From positions 62,001-126,000 of the forward strand of contig NZ_VIRF01000090.1 in the NCBI RefSeq assembly GCF_008107685.1: 64,000 nt of DNA, read 5' to 3'. The notes under the pieces were generated by a model. It worked only from the letters and a program-made list of their open reading frames with translations. It ran no database searches and was not told the DNA's origin. Position numbers and translations under genes: made by a program. Of this stretch, positions 24,700-34,926 are shown piece after piece (within the stretch, counting starts at the first letter, position 1; each line of letters begins with the position of its first letter). The stretch comes from Novosphingobium sp. BW1 (GTDB taxonomy: Bacteria; Pseudomonadota; Alphaproteobacteria; Sphingomonadales; Sphingomonadaceae).

Positions 24700-25710
24700 T
24701 CACCACCCGCCAAGCTCCTGACGAACAAGAACTTCGAGCATCTCAATGCCTATGGGCTTGGCGTTGAGGCACGTCAGTGTCGCGAAGTCCTTGCCACCTG
24801 CCTCCTCGAACTGTTCGCGTCCGCGCAGGGCGAGTTCTTCCAGTGTCTCCACGCAATCGGCCGAAAAGCCCGGAGCCGCAACCGCGATCCGTTTCGTGCC
24901 CGCAGCGGCTTCTTTCGCCAATACCACGTCGGTCGCCGGTTCAAGCCACTTGGCCCGCCCGAAGCGCGACTGGAAGCTCGTCTCGACCCGCAGGTCGGGC
25001 AAGCGCCCGACCAGCCGTTCGGAGAGCAGACGCGCGGTCTTGCGGCATTGACAGTGATAGGGATCACCCAGATGCAGCGTGCGTTCGGGCATGCCGTGGA
25101 AGGAGAGCAGCAGCACCTCGGGCTTGAACGCCAGCGCCTCCATCTGCGCGGCGAGGTCCTCTTCCAGCGCCGCGATATGGGCGGGATGGTCGTAGTAGGG
25201 GGGAAGCGTACGAATGGCAGGCTGCCAACGCATCGTCTTCAGCGCCTCGCCCAGCTTGTCCATGACCGAGGCCGTCGTCGCGCCCGAATATTGTGGATAG
25301 AGGGGGGCAATGAGGATGCGGTCACAGCCCTCGTCCTTCAGCGCCTGCAGCCGGTCGGGGATCGAGGGATTGCCATAGCGCATCGCCCAGTCGACCCGGA
25401 CTATCCCGCTCAGGCGCGCCTGAAGCGCCTCGGCCTGGTCGCTGGTAATGGCCGCCAGGGGCGAGCCCTTCTCGGTCCAGACCTGGCTATAGGCATGCCC
25501 GGACTTGGCCGGACGCGTGCGCAGGATGATGCCGTGCAGGATCGGCTTCCAGGCCAGCGGCGGGATCTCGATCACGCGCGGGTCGGACAGGAACTCGGCA
25601 AGATAGCGGCGCACGGCCGGCGCCGTGGGCGCCTCAGGCGTACCCAGGTTGACCAGCAGAACGCCGATACGCCCCACAGGGGCCGCCGGATGAGTGTCGG
25701 GACGCAGCAT
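24700..25710 (-). CDS. hemH: Ferrochelatase
   Basis: This protein of about 336 residues inserts Fe(II) into protoporphyrin IX to make heme. Family marks are VLLVNLGTPEAP, PLYPQYSGATTASV, the catalytic His in LLLSFHGMP and the Glu-containing VAAPGFSADCVETLEEL. The ATG at 25710 shares one base with the stop of the upstream molybdopterin-enzyme gene, so it is translationally coupled to it. Confidence 0.96.
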   Translation of the reverse strand: MLRPDTHPAAPVGRIGVLLVNLGTPEAPTAPAVRRYLAEFLSDPRVIEIPPLAWKPILHGIILRTRPAKSGHAYSQVWTEKGSPLAAITSDQAEALQARLSGIVRVDWAMRYGNPSIPDRLQALKDEGCDRILIAPLYPQYSGATTASVMDKLGEALKTMRWQPAIRTLPPYYDHPAHIAALEEDLAAQMEALAFKPEVLLLSFHGMPERTLHLGDPYHCQCRKTARLLSERLVGRLPDLRVETSFQSRFGRAKWLEPATDVVLAKEAAAGTKRIAVAAPGFSADCVETLEELALRGREQFEEAGGKDFATLTCLNAKPIGIEMLEVLVRQELGGW

Positions 25711-27980
25711 CACAGTTCCTCGGAAAAAAGCGGCAAACGCCGGAAACGAAGCCCGGTTGCAGAGAAAAGTGCATTGGCAAGCGCGGGCGCCGCGACCGCA
25801 ACGCCCAGTTCGCCGGGATCAACCGGCTCGGAATCGCTGGTGACGAAGGCTACTTCGATCTCGGGCGTGTCCCGCAAGGTCGGCAGGCCCAGTTCGCCCA
25901 GGGTTTCGGTCTGGGGGCGGCCCTTCACGTAGCGCGTGCTGCAGCCTAGGGCGAGGCCGAGACCGAACAGCAAGCCACCTTCGATCTGCTGGCGCGCAAT
26001 GTCGGTGTTCACGATCCGCCCGATATCGGCCACCGCGCTCAGCCGTTCGACCTTCACCCCACCTTCCTCGCGCCGGACACTGGCGATAGCCGCGATGTAG
26101 CCTCCGCGCAGAGCATGGCAGGCAAGCCCAAGCCCGCTCTGGTCCGCGCCCCCGTCCCACTGCGCCAGGGAGGCGACACGCTGCAGGCATTCGGCAAGGC
26201 GCGGCGTCCGGCCGAGCAAAGCCATGCGCAGCGCCAGAGGCTCCCTCTGATGGCGATGGGCCATCTCGTCGAAAAAACACTCGGTAAAGAAGGCGGTATA
26301 GCCATGCGCGTTGCCGCGAAGGCGCCCGGTGGGCAGCGCAATGCGCGCAGGCACCTGATCGATCTCGATATGCGGAATGGCGTAGACAGGTACCGCGCCT
26401 TCAAGGACCAGTGCATCCTCTTCGCCGTCGACCGCCGCGATGGCCTGAGCCGGTGTGTCGCCATCGATCAGGCGGCGGCCGAACTCGCGCGCGCTGGCCG
26501 GTACCGCGATGCGCGCCCGCCAGGCCCCGATGCCTCCGTTGGTGTCCGGACGCCCGGCCATGACCGCGACGGCGGGCGTGCGCGGAAAACCGGCGCGATG
26601 CTCCTCGGCGCGCGACCAGACGAGCTGGACGGGCCGTTTCGCCTCCTGCGCAAGGCGCGCCACCTGGCCTGCAAGAGCAACTTCGAGCCGCCGGTCGAAA
26701 CTACCGCCCAGCGCCATGGGGTAGAGCACGACCTGCGAAGGCGAGAGCCCTGCGGCTTCGGCCGCCATGCGCCGCGCCGCCTCGGGCGCCTGCGTCCCGA
26801 TCCACAATTCGAGGAGTCCGTCCGCAAGCCGCGCGGTGGCCGCCGCCGTCTCGATCCCGGCATGGAGCGCGGGCGCGACCTCGTAGCGCAACTGAATCGG
26901 CAGTGCGCCCCCGGTAAGATCCATCTCCCCCTGTCCGAAGACACGGCGGGCATGGCCATCGCGAAGGGCGGTGTCGAGCGCGGCCTCGACTTCGGCGCTG
27001 TCGACGCCCCCGGCGAAGCGGAACAGCGGCTGCATACGCTCCAGCGCGGTCTCGGCCGCCCATCGGTTGCTGGCAAGCGCGGCCACCCAGGCAACGCCTT
27101 GCGTTTCACCCTTCACGATCCGCTCGAAGCCGCGCACGTCCTTCCCGCGGGCCTCGTCGATCGTTTCGAGGCGACTTGACTGCGCAATGGGGCCGTGCCG
27201 GATCGCGGCGTGGAGCATGCCGGGCAAGCGCACATCGCCTGCAAAGGTCCACGAGCCATCGACCTTGGAGGGAAGATCAAGGCGCGGGAAGGCAAGCTCG
27301 GCGCCGGGCGGGAAGTCGCTCGGGTCCTCGGCAGGCGCCACGGGCTGGAGCGGGGGCACATCGGGCGGGTCAAGGCGGCTCGCCGCCTCGGCCAACGCGC
27401 CGAAGGGCAAGGTCTGCTCCTGATGGCGGACAAGGCCATCGGCAACAGTGCATTCCTCCCAGGCCACGCCCCAACGCTGGGCCGCCGCCTGCATCAGGAG
27501 CGCGCGGGTAGATGCCGCCGCAGCGCGCGCGGGCGCTTCGTAGGCGGCGAGCGCGGTGCCGTCCGCGGTAACGTTGAAGCGGTTGTCCTCCGCCCAGCGG
27601 CGGGTGACGAGGTCCTCGGGCTGCTCGACGAGGCGCGGGGCGGCGGGCAACCACATCTCGCCCCAGCGGGCGGCGAGGACGGTGTTGGCATAGTGCGCGC
27701 TGACCGGCGCGGGCTCGACAGCAATCTGGCGCCAGTCCGCGCCCAGTTCCATCGCGACGATCTGTGGCAGTAGCGTGGTGATCCCCTGCCCCATCTCCAC
27801 CTGCGGGACGGCGACAGTGACGACGCCATGGCGCGAGATCTTGATCCAGGCATCGAAAGCCTTTTCGTCGGGCCCGGGCTGGAGCGGTAGCGGAAAGCTG
27901 CGCGGGCGCAGCAACCAGCCAATGGCAAGCCCGCCACCGACAAGTCCCCCTACCAGGATGCCCCGACGCGTGACGCGCAT
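25710..27980 (-). CDS. IorB-like molybdopterin oxidoreductase large subunit, Tat-exported
   Basis: This 756-residue protein belongs to the xanthine dehydrogenase/aldehyde oxidase superfamily, isoquinoline 1-oxidoreductase beta type. It begins with a twin-arginine leader (TRRGILVGGLVGGGLAIGWL), then VPQVEMGQGITTLLPQIVA, LPGMLHAAIRHGP and, near the end, DPGELGVAVAAPALANALF with the usual active-site Glu. It would hydroxylate an N-heterocycle or aldehyde in the periplasm. The expected [2Fe-2S] partner (IorA) is not next to it. It lies between mrp and hemH with one-base overlaps on both sides. Substrate unknown. Confidence 0.85.
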   Translation of the reverse strand: MRVTRRGILVGGLVGGGLAIGWLLRPRSFPLPLQPGPDEKAFDAWIKISRHGVVTVAVPQVEMGQGITTLLPQIVAMELGADWRQIAVEPAPVSAHYANTVLAARWGEMWLPAAPRLVEQPEDLVTRRWAEDNRFNVTADGTALAAYEAPARAAAASTRALLMQAAAQRWGVAWEECTVADGLVRHQEQTLPFGALAEAASRLDPPDVPPLQPVAPAEDPSDFPPGAELAFPRLDLPSKVDGSWTFAGDVRLPGMLHAAIRHGPIAQSSRLETIDEARGKDVRGFERIVKGETQGVAWVAALASNRWAAETALERMQPLFRFAGGVDSAEVEAALDTALRDGHARRVFGQGEMDLTGGALPIQLRYEVAPALHAGIETAAATARLADGLLELWIGTQAPEAARRMAAEAAGLSPSQVVLYPMALGGSFDRRLEVALAGQVARLAQEAKRPVQLVWSRAEEHRAGFPRTPAVAVMAGRPDTNGGIGAWRARIAVPASAREFGRRLIDGDTPAQAIAAVDGEEDALVLEGAVPVYAIPHIEIDQVPARIALPTGRLRGNAHGYTAFFTECFFDEMAHRHQREPLALRMALLGRTPRLAECLQRVASLAQWDGGADQSGLGLACHALRGGYIAAIASVRREEGGVKVERLSAVADIGRIVNTDIARQQIEGGLLFGLGLALGCSTRYVKGRPQTETLGELGLPTLRDTPEIEVAFVTSDSEPVDPGELGVAVAAPALANALFSATGLRFRRLPLFSEEL

Positions 27981-28996
27981 CAGTTGCTCTCCGCGACCGC
28001 CATGCTATTCAGCCACCCGGCGATCTGCTGGCCCAGCGCGGCAAAGGCCTCGGCCTGCTTGCCATCACCGGCCGCAGGCGGTGTCCCGGCATCGCTCTGG
28101 GTGCGGATGGCGATGTCGAGCGGGATGCGCCCCAGGAAAGGCACGCCCAGCTCCTGCGCCGAGGCTTGTACCCCTCCGCATCCGAAGGGATCGCTTTCCT
28201 CGCCGCAATGGGGGCAGATGTAGCCCGCCATGTTCTCGACCAGGCCCACGATGGGGACGCCGCCCTTGGTGAAGAGATCGATCGCGCGGGTCGCATCGAT
28301 CAGCGCCAGATCCTGCGGGGTCGAAACGATGACTGCCCCGGCTGGCTTGAACTTCTGGAGCATGGTCAGCTGCACGTCGCCCGTGCCCGGCGGCAGATCG
28401 ACCACGAGCACGTCGGCGTCTTCCCAGTGGGCTTCCAGGAGCTGGGTCAACGCACCTGCCGCCATCGGCCCGCGCCAGGCGATGGCCTGCCCGGGTTCGG
28501 AGAGGTGCGCCATCGAAAGCACCGGCACGCCCCAAGAGCTCGCCACCGGGACCAGCCGCTTGTCATGGGCGACGGGCTTTGTCCCCTCGGTGCCGAGCAG
28601 ACGCGCCTGCGAGGGGCCGTAGATATCGGCATCGACCAGGCCGACCTTGAGCCCCTGCCGCGCGAGGGCAACAGCCAGGTTGGTCGAGAGCGTCGACTTG
28701 CCGACCCCGCCCTTGCCCGAGCCGACCGCAAGGATGCGCGGGGCCGCCTTGACGGGACCGGTGTCCTTGTCGGCCATGAAGGCGATGCGCACTTCGGCGA
28801 TATCCTCTTCGCGCAGCAGCGCCTTGCGCGACGCGATCTCAAGCGCGGCGCGATCGCGGGCGGAAAGCCCGGATGCCTCCAGAATCAACGTCGCCGTGCC
28901 TTCGGCACAGCGCAGCGATTGCAGGCGCTCGCGCGCCTGGGCGGGAAGCAGCGCGCGCAGCGCCTCGGTATCGGGAGTGCTGTCGGGGCTGCTCAT
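27980..28996 (-). CDS. mrp: Mrp/NBP35-family Fe-S cluster carrier ATPase
   Basis: This 338-residue protein has an N-terminal MIP18-like domain and a P-loop ATPase domain with GSGKGGVGKST (deviant Walker A), VDADIYGPSQ, VDLPPGTGDVQLT, and the cluster-binding CPHC pair in GYICPHCGEESDPFGCGG. It carries Fe-S clusters to apoproteins. It is the first gene of an operon with the IorB-like enzyme and hemH. Confidence 0.94.
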   Translation of the reverse strand: MSSPDSTPDTEALRALLPAQARERLQSLRCAEGTATLILEASGLSARDRAALEIASRKALLREEDIAEVRIAFMADKDTGPVKAAPRILAVGSGKGGVGKSTLSTNLAVALARQGLKVGLVDADIYGPSQARLLGTEGTKPVAHDKRLVPVASSWGVPVLSMAHLSEPGQAIAWRGPMAAGALTQLLEAHWEDADVLVVDLPPGTGDVQLTMLQKFKPAGAVIVSTPQDLALIDATRAIDLFTKGGVPIVGLVENMAGYICPHCGEESDPFGCGGVQASAQELGVPFLGRIPLDIAIRTQSDAGTPPAAGDGKQAEAFAALGQQIAGWLNSMAVAESN

Positions 28997-29131
28997 GACA
29001 GGGGCGTCACTTTGCGAAATTGTGAGCGGTTCATGGCGCTCAGGTGGCCCAGCGAAGGAAAAAGGGCAAGAGTGGCCCTGTTTTTCGGTGCAAGGGTGTT
29101 TTTTGGTCCAAGCCTTCCTATAGATAACGCC

Positions 29132-30349
29132 ATGAAAGCGATTGGCGATGCAATTACGCGAGCAGGCCTGAAGATGGCCGGACGCAACAGCCCCTGGGGC
29201 TCGGGCGGCGGCTCATCGGGCGAGGATGGCACCGGATCGGGCCAGGACGGCCGTGGCTCGGATGACAGTTCGGGCGGCGAGGACACCGACAATGGCGGAT
29301 CCGGCGACGGTTCGGGCGACAGCTCGGGCCCGCGCAATCCCTGGCTTCCCAGCGGAAATCCCCCGCCACGCCGTTCGGCCAGCATCGAGGACATCTTCCG
29401 CTCGCGCGATCCGCGCAAGGGCGGGGGTGGTGGTGGCCCGCGCGGCCCCGGCGGCGGCTTCCCGCAGATGCCGCGCCGTCCCGACGGCTCCTCCTGGATG
29501 CCCTTCCTCATCGGCGGCGTGGTCGTGCTGTTCCTCTTCCTGTCGAGCTTCCACCAGCTCGATCCGGGCGAACAGGGCGTCGTCACCCGCTTTGGGCGCT
29601 ATTCGCGCGTCATCGATTCGGGCATCAGCCTGACGGCCCCCTGGCCGATCGAAAGCGTGAAGGTGGAGGACGTGCGTTCGTTCAACGTCGACACCATCCC
29701 GGAAGGCAGCGGCGAGAAGCTGATGCTCACCAGCGACAAAAATCTGGTCGACCTGACCTATCTCGTGCGCTGGAACATCAAGGACCTCAAGAACTACACG
29801 TTCCGCCTTGCCGATCCGCAGGAAACCGTGCGCGAGGTCGCCGAAACCGCGATGCGCGCCTCGATCGCCCAGATCTCGCTCAACGATGCCATCTCGGGTG
29901 ATGGACGCGCGCGCGTCGAACAGGACGTGCGCGAGCGCATGCAGACGCTGCTCGACTACTACAAGTCGGGCATCGCCATCCAGGGCGTGGAAATCAAGAA
30001 GTCCGACCCGCCATCCAAGACCCGCTCGGCTTTCGAACAGGTGACAGTGGCGCAGCAGGACGCCGAGCGTGACCGTTCCGAAGCGCGCGCCTGGGCCCAG
30101 CAGAAGCTGGCCGAGGCCGAAGGTAACGCCTCGCAGTTCGACAAGATCTACGAGGAATACCGCCAGGCCCCCGAAGTGACCAAGCGGCGCATGTATTACG
30201 AGACGATGGAGCGTGTCCTGCGCAACAACGACACGGTCGTGGCCGAGGCCGACGGCGTGACCCCCTACATCCCGCTGCCCGAAGTGACCCGCAGGGCCGC
30301 GCCGGCCGCCAGCGCGGACGGGAATGCCAACGCGAAGGGAGGCCAGTAA
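29132..30349 (+). CDS. hflK: HflK, FtsH-modulating SPFH protein
   Basis: This protein of about 405 residues has a long Gly/Ser/Asp-rich N-terminus (about 120 residues, e.g. SGGEDTDNGGSGDGSGDSSG), a single span (MPFLIGGVVVLFLFLSSF), then the SPFH core with LDPGEQGVVTRFGRYSRV and a coiled-coil stretch around AQQDAERDRSEARAWAQQKLAEAEG. HflK and HflC form a periplasmic complex that restrains the FtsH protease. The ATG at 29132 is used; 29174 is an alternative. Its stop overlaps hflC. Confidence 0.92.
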   Translation: MKAIGDAITRAGLKMAGRNSPWGSGGGSSGEDGTGSGQDGRGSDDSSGGEDTDNGGSGDGSGDSSGPRNPWLPSGNPPPRRSASIEDIFRSRDPRKGGGGGGPRGPGGGFPQMPRRPDGSSWMPFLIGGVVVLFLFLSSFHQLDPGEQGVVTRFGRYSRVIDSGISLTAPWPIESVKVEDVRSFNVDTIPEGSGEKLMLTSDKNLVDLTYLVRWNIKDLKNYTFRLADPQETVREVAETAMRASIAQISLNDAISGDGRARVEQDVRERMQTLLDYYKSGIAIQGVEIKKSDPPSKTRSAFEQVTVAQQDAERDRSEARAWAQQKLAEAEGNASQFDKIYEEYRQAPEVTKRRMYYETMERVLRNNDTVVAEADGVTPYIPLPEVTRRAAPAASADGNANAKGGQ

Positions 30350-31194
30350 TGAGCGCCTCGATGCAGAAGTACACCGGCCTCCTGGTCTCTCTGGCCATCG
30401 TCCTTGTCGGCCTGTGGATGAGCGTCATCATCGTGCCCGAAGACCAGCAGGTGGTGATCGTGCGCGGAGGTAAGCCCAACCGCGTCTACAACGCCTATGT
30501 CGCGGGCGCGCCCTATGGTGCGACCGATGCAGGCATCCACTTCCACATTCCCGGCTACGAGCGCGTCCAGCGCATCGACAAGCGCCTGCTTTCCGTCGAC
30601 ATGAGCCAGGAACAGGTGCTCTCGACCGACCAGCAGCGCGTCAATGTCGATGCCTATGCCCGCTACCGCATCACCGATCCGGTCAAGATGATCGAGACCG
30701 CACGCACCAGCGAGAACGTGACGCAACAGCTGATCCCGATTCTTTCCTCGAACGTGCGTCAGGAATTGGGCAAGCGGACCTTCACCTCGTTGCTGACCGC
30801 CGAACGCGGCCAGGCGATGGCGAACATCCGCGACCTGCTCGACAGCGAGGCCCGGCAGTACGGCGCCCGCGTGGTCGACGTGCGCATCAAGCGCGCCGAT
30901 CTTCCCGACGGTGCCCAGGAAAGCGCCTTCAACCGCATGGTGGCCTCGCGCCAGGAAGAAGCCAAGACGATCACCGCGCGCGGCCAGCGCGATGCCCGCA
31001 TCATCCGCGCCGAAGCCGAAGCCGAAGCGGCGGGAATCTATGCCGAGAGCTTCGGCAAGGACCCGGCCTTCTACGACTTCTACCGCGCCATGCAGAGCTA
31101 CGACGTGTCCTTTGCCAAGGATGGCGAAACCGGATCGAAGACCCTGTTGCTTTCACCGGACAATGCCTACCTCAAGCACTTCCGGCAGCCCTGA
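30349..31194 (+). CDS. hflC: HflC, FtsH-modulating SPFH protein
   Basis: This 281-residue partner of HflK starts with one membrane span (YTGLLVSLAIVLVGLWMSVIIV) and has VPEDQQVVIVRGGKPNRVY, AYARYRITDPVKMIETA, RGQRDARIIRAEAEAEAAGIYAE and the C-terminal FYDFYRAMQSY typical of HflC. The start shares one base with the hflK stop. It is followed 136 bp later by the htrA-type protease, another envelope quality-control gene. Confidence 0.94.
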   Translation: MSASMQKYTGLLVSLAIVLVGLWMSVIIVPEDQQVVIVRGGKPNRVYNAYVAGAPYGATDAGIHFHIPGYERVQRIDKRLLSVDMSQEQVLSTDQQRVNVDAYARYRITDPVKMIETARTSENVTQQLIPILSSNVRQELGKRTFTSLLTAERGQAMANIRDLLDSEARQYGARVVDVRIKRADLPDGAQESAFNRMVASRQEEAKTITARGQRDARIIRAEAEAEAAGIYAESFGKDPAFYDFYRAMQSYDVSFAKDGETGSKTLLLSPDNAYLKHFRQP

Positions 31195-31283
31195 ACAGCC
31201 CGGATTTTTGGACAGATACCAGCCCGAGCCCTGCACCATTCAAACCCGGTTAAGTTGCGCCGCTTCATCCGGGGTGCGGGGTC

Positions 31284-31309
31284 GGAACAAACGGTGCCGT
31301 GACACCGTT
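31284..31309 (+). promoter_or_regulatory. EcfG-type (general stress) promoter before htrA
   Basis: GGAAC at 31284-31288 and CGTT at 31306-31309 are 17 bp apart, matching the GGAAC-N16/17-CGTT pattern of alphaproteobacterial general stress sigma factors. It ends 21 bp upstream of the protease start. The spacer holds most of a small inverted repeat, ACGGTG-N6-CACCGT. Confidence 0.55.
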
Positions 31310-31330
31310 GCAACGGAGGAATCAAAGGAC

Positions 31331-32869
<1,539 letters not shown>

Positions 32870-32887
32870 GCGCACCTCGATGACGTG

Positions 32888-32920
32888 AAAAGCCCGCCGG
32901 TCACCCCGGCGGGCTTTTTC
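32888..32920. terminator. Rho-independent terminator after htrA
   Basis: AAAAGCCCGCCGG pairs with CCGGCGGGCTTTTT around a short TCACC-type loop. It lies about 20 bp behind the htrA stop and could also act in reverse. Confidence 0.88.
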
Positions 32921-32943
32921 GTTGGGTAATACGTGCGGTATAG

Positions 32944-33060
32944 TTCCGAGGGCCACCGCCCTCGGGCTCCCAAAACAATCGACCTCACTTCCGCAAAGCC
33001 ACCCTAGCTGAGAACGGTGAAGTCGCCCGATTTGGGGTCAAGGGGCGATGGCCCCTTTAA
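32944..33060. repeat. Intergenic BIME-like repeat, copy B (best preserved)
   Basis: The left hairpin is CCGAGGGCCACCGCCCTCGG and the right hairpin AAGGGGCGATGGCCCCTTT; the cores are near reverse complements. GGTGAAGTCGCCCGATTTG lies just before the right hairpin, as in copy A. The unit is 117 bp and sits between the htrA terminator and the convergent VOC gene. Confidence 0.78.
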
Positions 33061-33147
33061 GTGGTTTCTTCCTTTTACTTTCTCTCCTTGGACGCCCTTC
33101 CCTGTTCGCTGTCCAAGCTCAAGGAGGATGGCAGCGTACCAGTACCG

Positions 33148-33702
33148 TCAGCCCGCCGCCGCCGCCTCATGCAGCCAGGCCGCGTGCCGCGGGGCGCGGC
33201 GGGTGCGGCTCCATTCCTCCAGCATGTCGTCCGCCACGGCCTTGAGGCGCTCCATCTGGTCGGGCGTGCCGAACTGCCAGGCCAGTTCCAGCCGGTGGCC
33301 GTTGGGGTCGAAGAAGTAGATCGACTTGAACACTCCGTGGTGAACCGGGCCCACGACATTAAGCCCGCGCCCCTCCAGGCGCGTCTTGGCCGCGAGCAGA
33401 TCGTCCTCGCTCTCCACCTTGAAGGCGAGGTGCTGGACCCACTCGGGCGTCGCGCGGTCGCGGTCCATCGCGGGCGAATTAGGCAACTCGAAAAAGGCCA
33501 GAACATTGCCGCCCCCGCAATCGAGGAAGACGTGCATGTAAGGATCGGGTGCGCCGGTGGAGGGCACCTTGTCCTCAGCGATGGCAAGCTGGAAATCCAT
33601 GCCCAGCACCTCCCGATAGAAGTCCACGGTCTCCTTCGCATCCCGGCAGCGGTAGGCGACATGGTGGATGCCGCCAAGCGACGGTGCATGAGGTTGGGTC
33701 AT
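33148..33702 (-). CDS. VOC-superfamily (glyoxalase/dioxygenase-fold) protein
   Basis: This 184-residue protein has one vicinal-oxygen-chelate domain: IHHVAYRCRDAKETVDFYREVLGM, FLDCGGGNVLAFFEL, QHLAFKV and FFDPNGHRLELAWQF. His in IHHVAY and Glu in RLELAW are the usual metal ligands. It is the last gene of the phhA-hppD-VOC run and starts 114 bp behind hppD, across a strong hairpin. A role in phenylalanine/tyrosine breakdown is suggested by place only. GGAGAG lies before its ATG. Confidence 0.82.
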   Translation of the reverse strand: MTQPHAPSLGGIHHVAYRCRDAKETVDFYREVLGMDFQLAIAEDKVPSTGAPDPYMHVFLDCGGGNVLAFFELPNSPAMDRDRATPEWVQHLAFKVESEDDLLAAKTRLEGRGLNVVGPVHHGVFKSIYFFDPNGHRLELAWQFGTPDQMERLKAVADDMLEEWSRTRRAPRHAAWLHEAAAAG

Positions 33703-33731
33703 CGCATTCTCTCCCGGTGTTCCATCAGTGG

Positions 33732-33771
33732 CGTGCCGGACCTCGACCTGGAGGATGGGAGGTCCGGCACG
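33732..33771 (-). other. Long hairpin between hppD and the VOC gene
   Basis: CGTGCCGGACCT and AGGTCCGGCACG form a perfect 12-bp stem around a 16-nt loop. No T tract follows on either strand, so it is not a classical terminator. It could stabilise or process the hppD mRNA or lower expression of the VOC gene. Confidence 0.6.
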
Positions 33772-33816
33772 CGGCGGAGGCGGCGGCTCCTTGACGGACC
33801 ACCTGCCCCGTATTTC

Positions 33817-34926
33817 TCAGTCGTGCGGGCCGTTTTCCTCGACGTAGAGGACGCCGCGGCGGACCTGGTCGCGCTCCATCGATTCAAACAGCGCTTTGAA
33901 GTTGCCTTCGCCAAAACCGTCGTCACCCTGGCGCTCGATGAATTCGAAAAAAACGGGGCCCACCTGCGCCTCGGCGAAGATCTGGAGCAAGAGACGCGGA
34001 CGCCCGCCCTCAGTCGTCCCGTCGAGGAGAATGCCCCGCATCTGAAGTTCGCCAACATCCTGCCCGTGACCGGGCAGGCGTTCGGCCAGCATCTCGTAGT
34101 AGGTTTCGGGCGGAGCACTCATGAATGGTACACCCAGATCCTTGAGGCGGTCCCACGCCGCGACAAGATCATCGGTGATGAGGGCAATGTGCTGGATCCC
34201 TTCGCCATTGAAGGCCCGCAGGAACTCCTCGATCTGGCCCTTGCCGCCCTCGCCCTCTTCGTTGAGCGGGATGCGGATGCGCCCGTCAGGGGCCGTCAGC
34301 GCCTTGGAGGTGAGGCCGGTGTACTCGCCCTTGATGTCGAAATAGCGGATTTCGCGGAAATTGAAGAGCTTCTCGTAGTAGTCCGCCCAGTAGGCCATGC
34401 GCCCGCCGTAGACATTGTGGGTGAGGTGATCGATCGTGTTGAAGCCCGCGCCAGCCGGATGGCGTTCGACGCCGGGCAGGTACGTGAAGTCGATGTCGTA
34501 GATCGAAAGCGCCGCCGGGTCAGACGCGCTTTCGTAGCGGTCGACGAGATAGATAATCGAGTTCCCGATGCCCCGGATGCCGGGCAGGCGCAGCTCCATC
34601 GGTCCGGTCTCGACATGGACCGGCTCGGCCGAGCGGCGCAGCAATTCCTCATAGGCCGCGCGTGCATCCTTGACCCGAAACCCCATGCCGCAGGCCGAGG
34701 GGCCATGCTCACGTGCGAAGAACCAGGCCGGACTGTGCGGTTCATAGTTCGTGATGAAGTTGATCCCGCCCTGGCGCCACAACTCCACGTCCTTTGAGCG
34801 GTGGCGCGCCACGCGGGTAAAGCCCATCGCGGTAAACACGGGTTCGAGTACGCCCTTCTCGGGCGCGGAAAACTCCACGAACTCGAAGCCATTGAGGCCA
34901 ATCGGGTTTTCGAAAAGGTCGGTCAT
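33817..34926 (-). CDS. hppD: 4-hydroxyphenylpyruvate dioxygenase
   Basis: This 369-residue two-domain VOC enzyme turns 4-hydroxyphenylpyruvate into homogentisate. The iron ligands are visible as His in TIDHLTHNV, His in IQHIALIT and Glu in FFEFIERQ. FNGEGIQHIAL and GHGQDVGELQMRGILLDGT are also typical. Its ATG overlaps the phhA stop by 4 nt. With PhhA it covers two steps of phenylalanine breakdown; the aminotransferase between them and homogentisate dioxygenase are not in the window. Confidence 0.95.
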   Translation of the reverse strand: MTDLFENPIGLNGFEFVEFSAPEKGVLEPVFTAMGFTRVARHRSKDVELWRQGGINFITNYEPHSPAWFFAREHGPSACGMGFRVKDARAAYEELLRRSAEPVHVETGPMELRLPGIRGIGNSIIYLVDRYESASDPAALSIYDIDFTYLPGVERHPAGAGFNTIDHLTHNVYGGRMAYWADYYEKLFNFREIRYFDIKGEYTGLTSKALTAPDGRIRIPLNEEGEGGKGQIEEFLRAFNGEGIQHIALITDDLVAAWDRLKDLGVPFMSAPPETYYEMLAERLPGHGQDVGELQMRGILLDGTTEGGRPRLLLQIFAEAQVGPVFFEFIERQGDDGFGEGNFKALFESMERDQVRRGVLYVEENGPHD

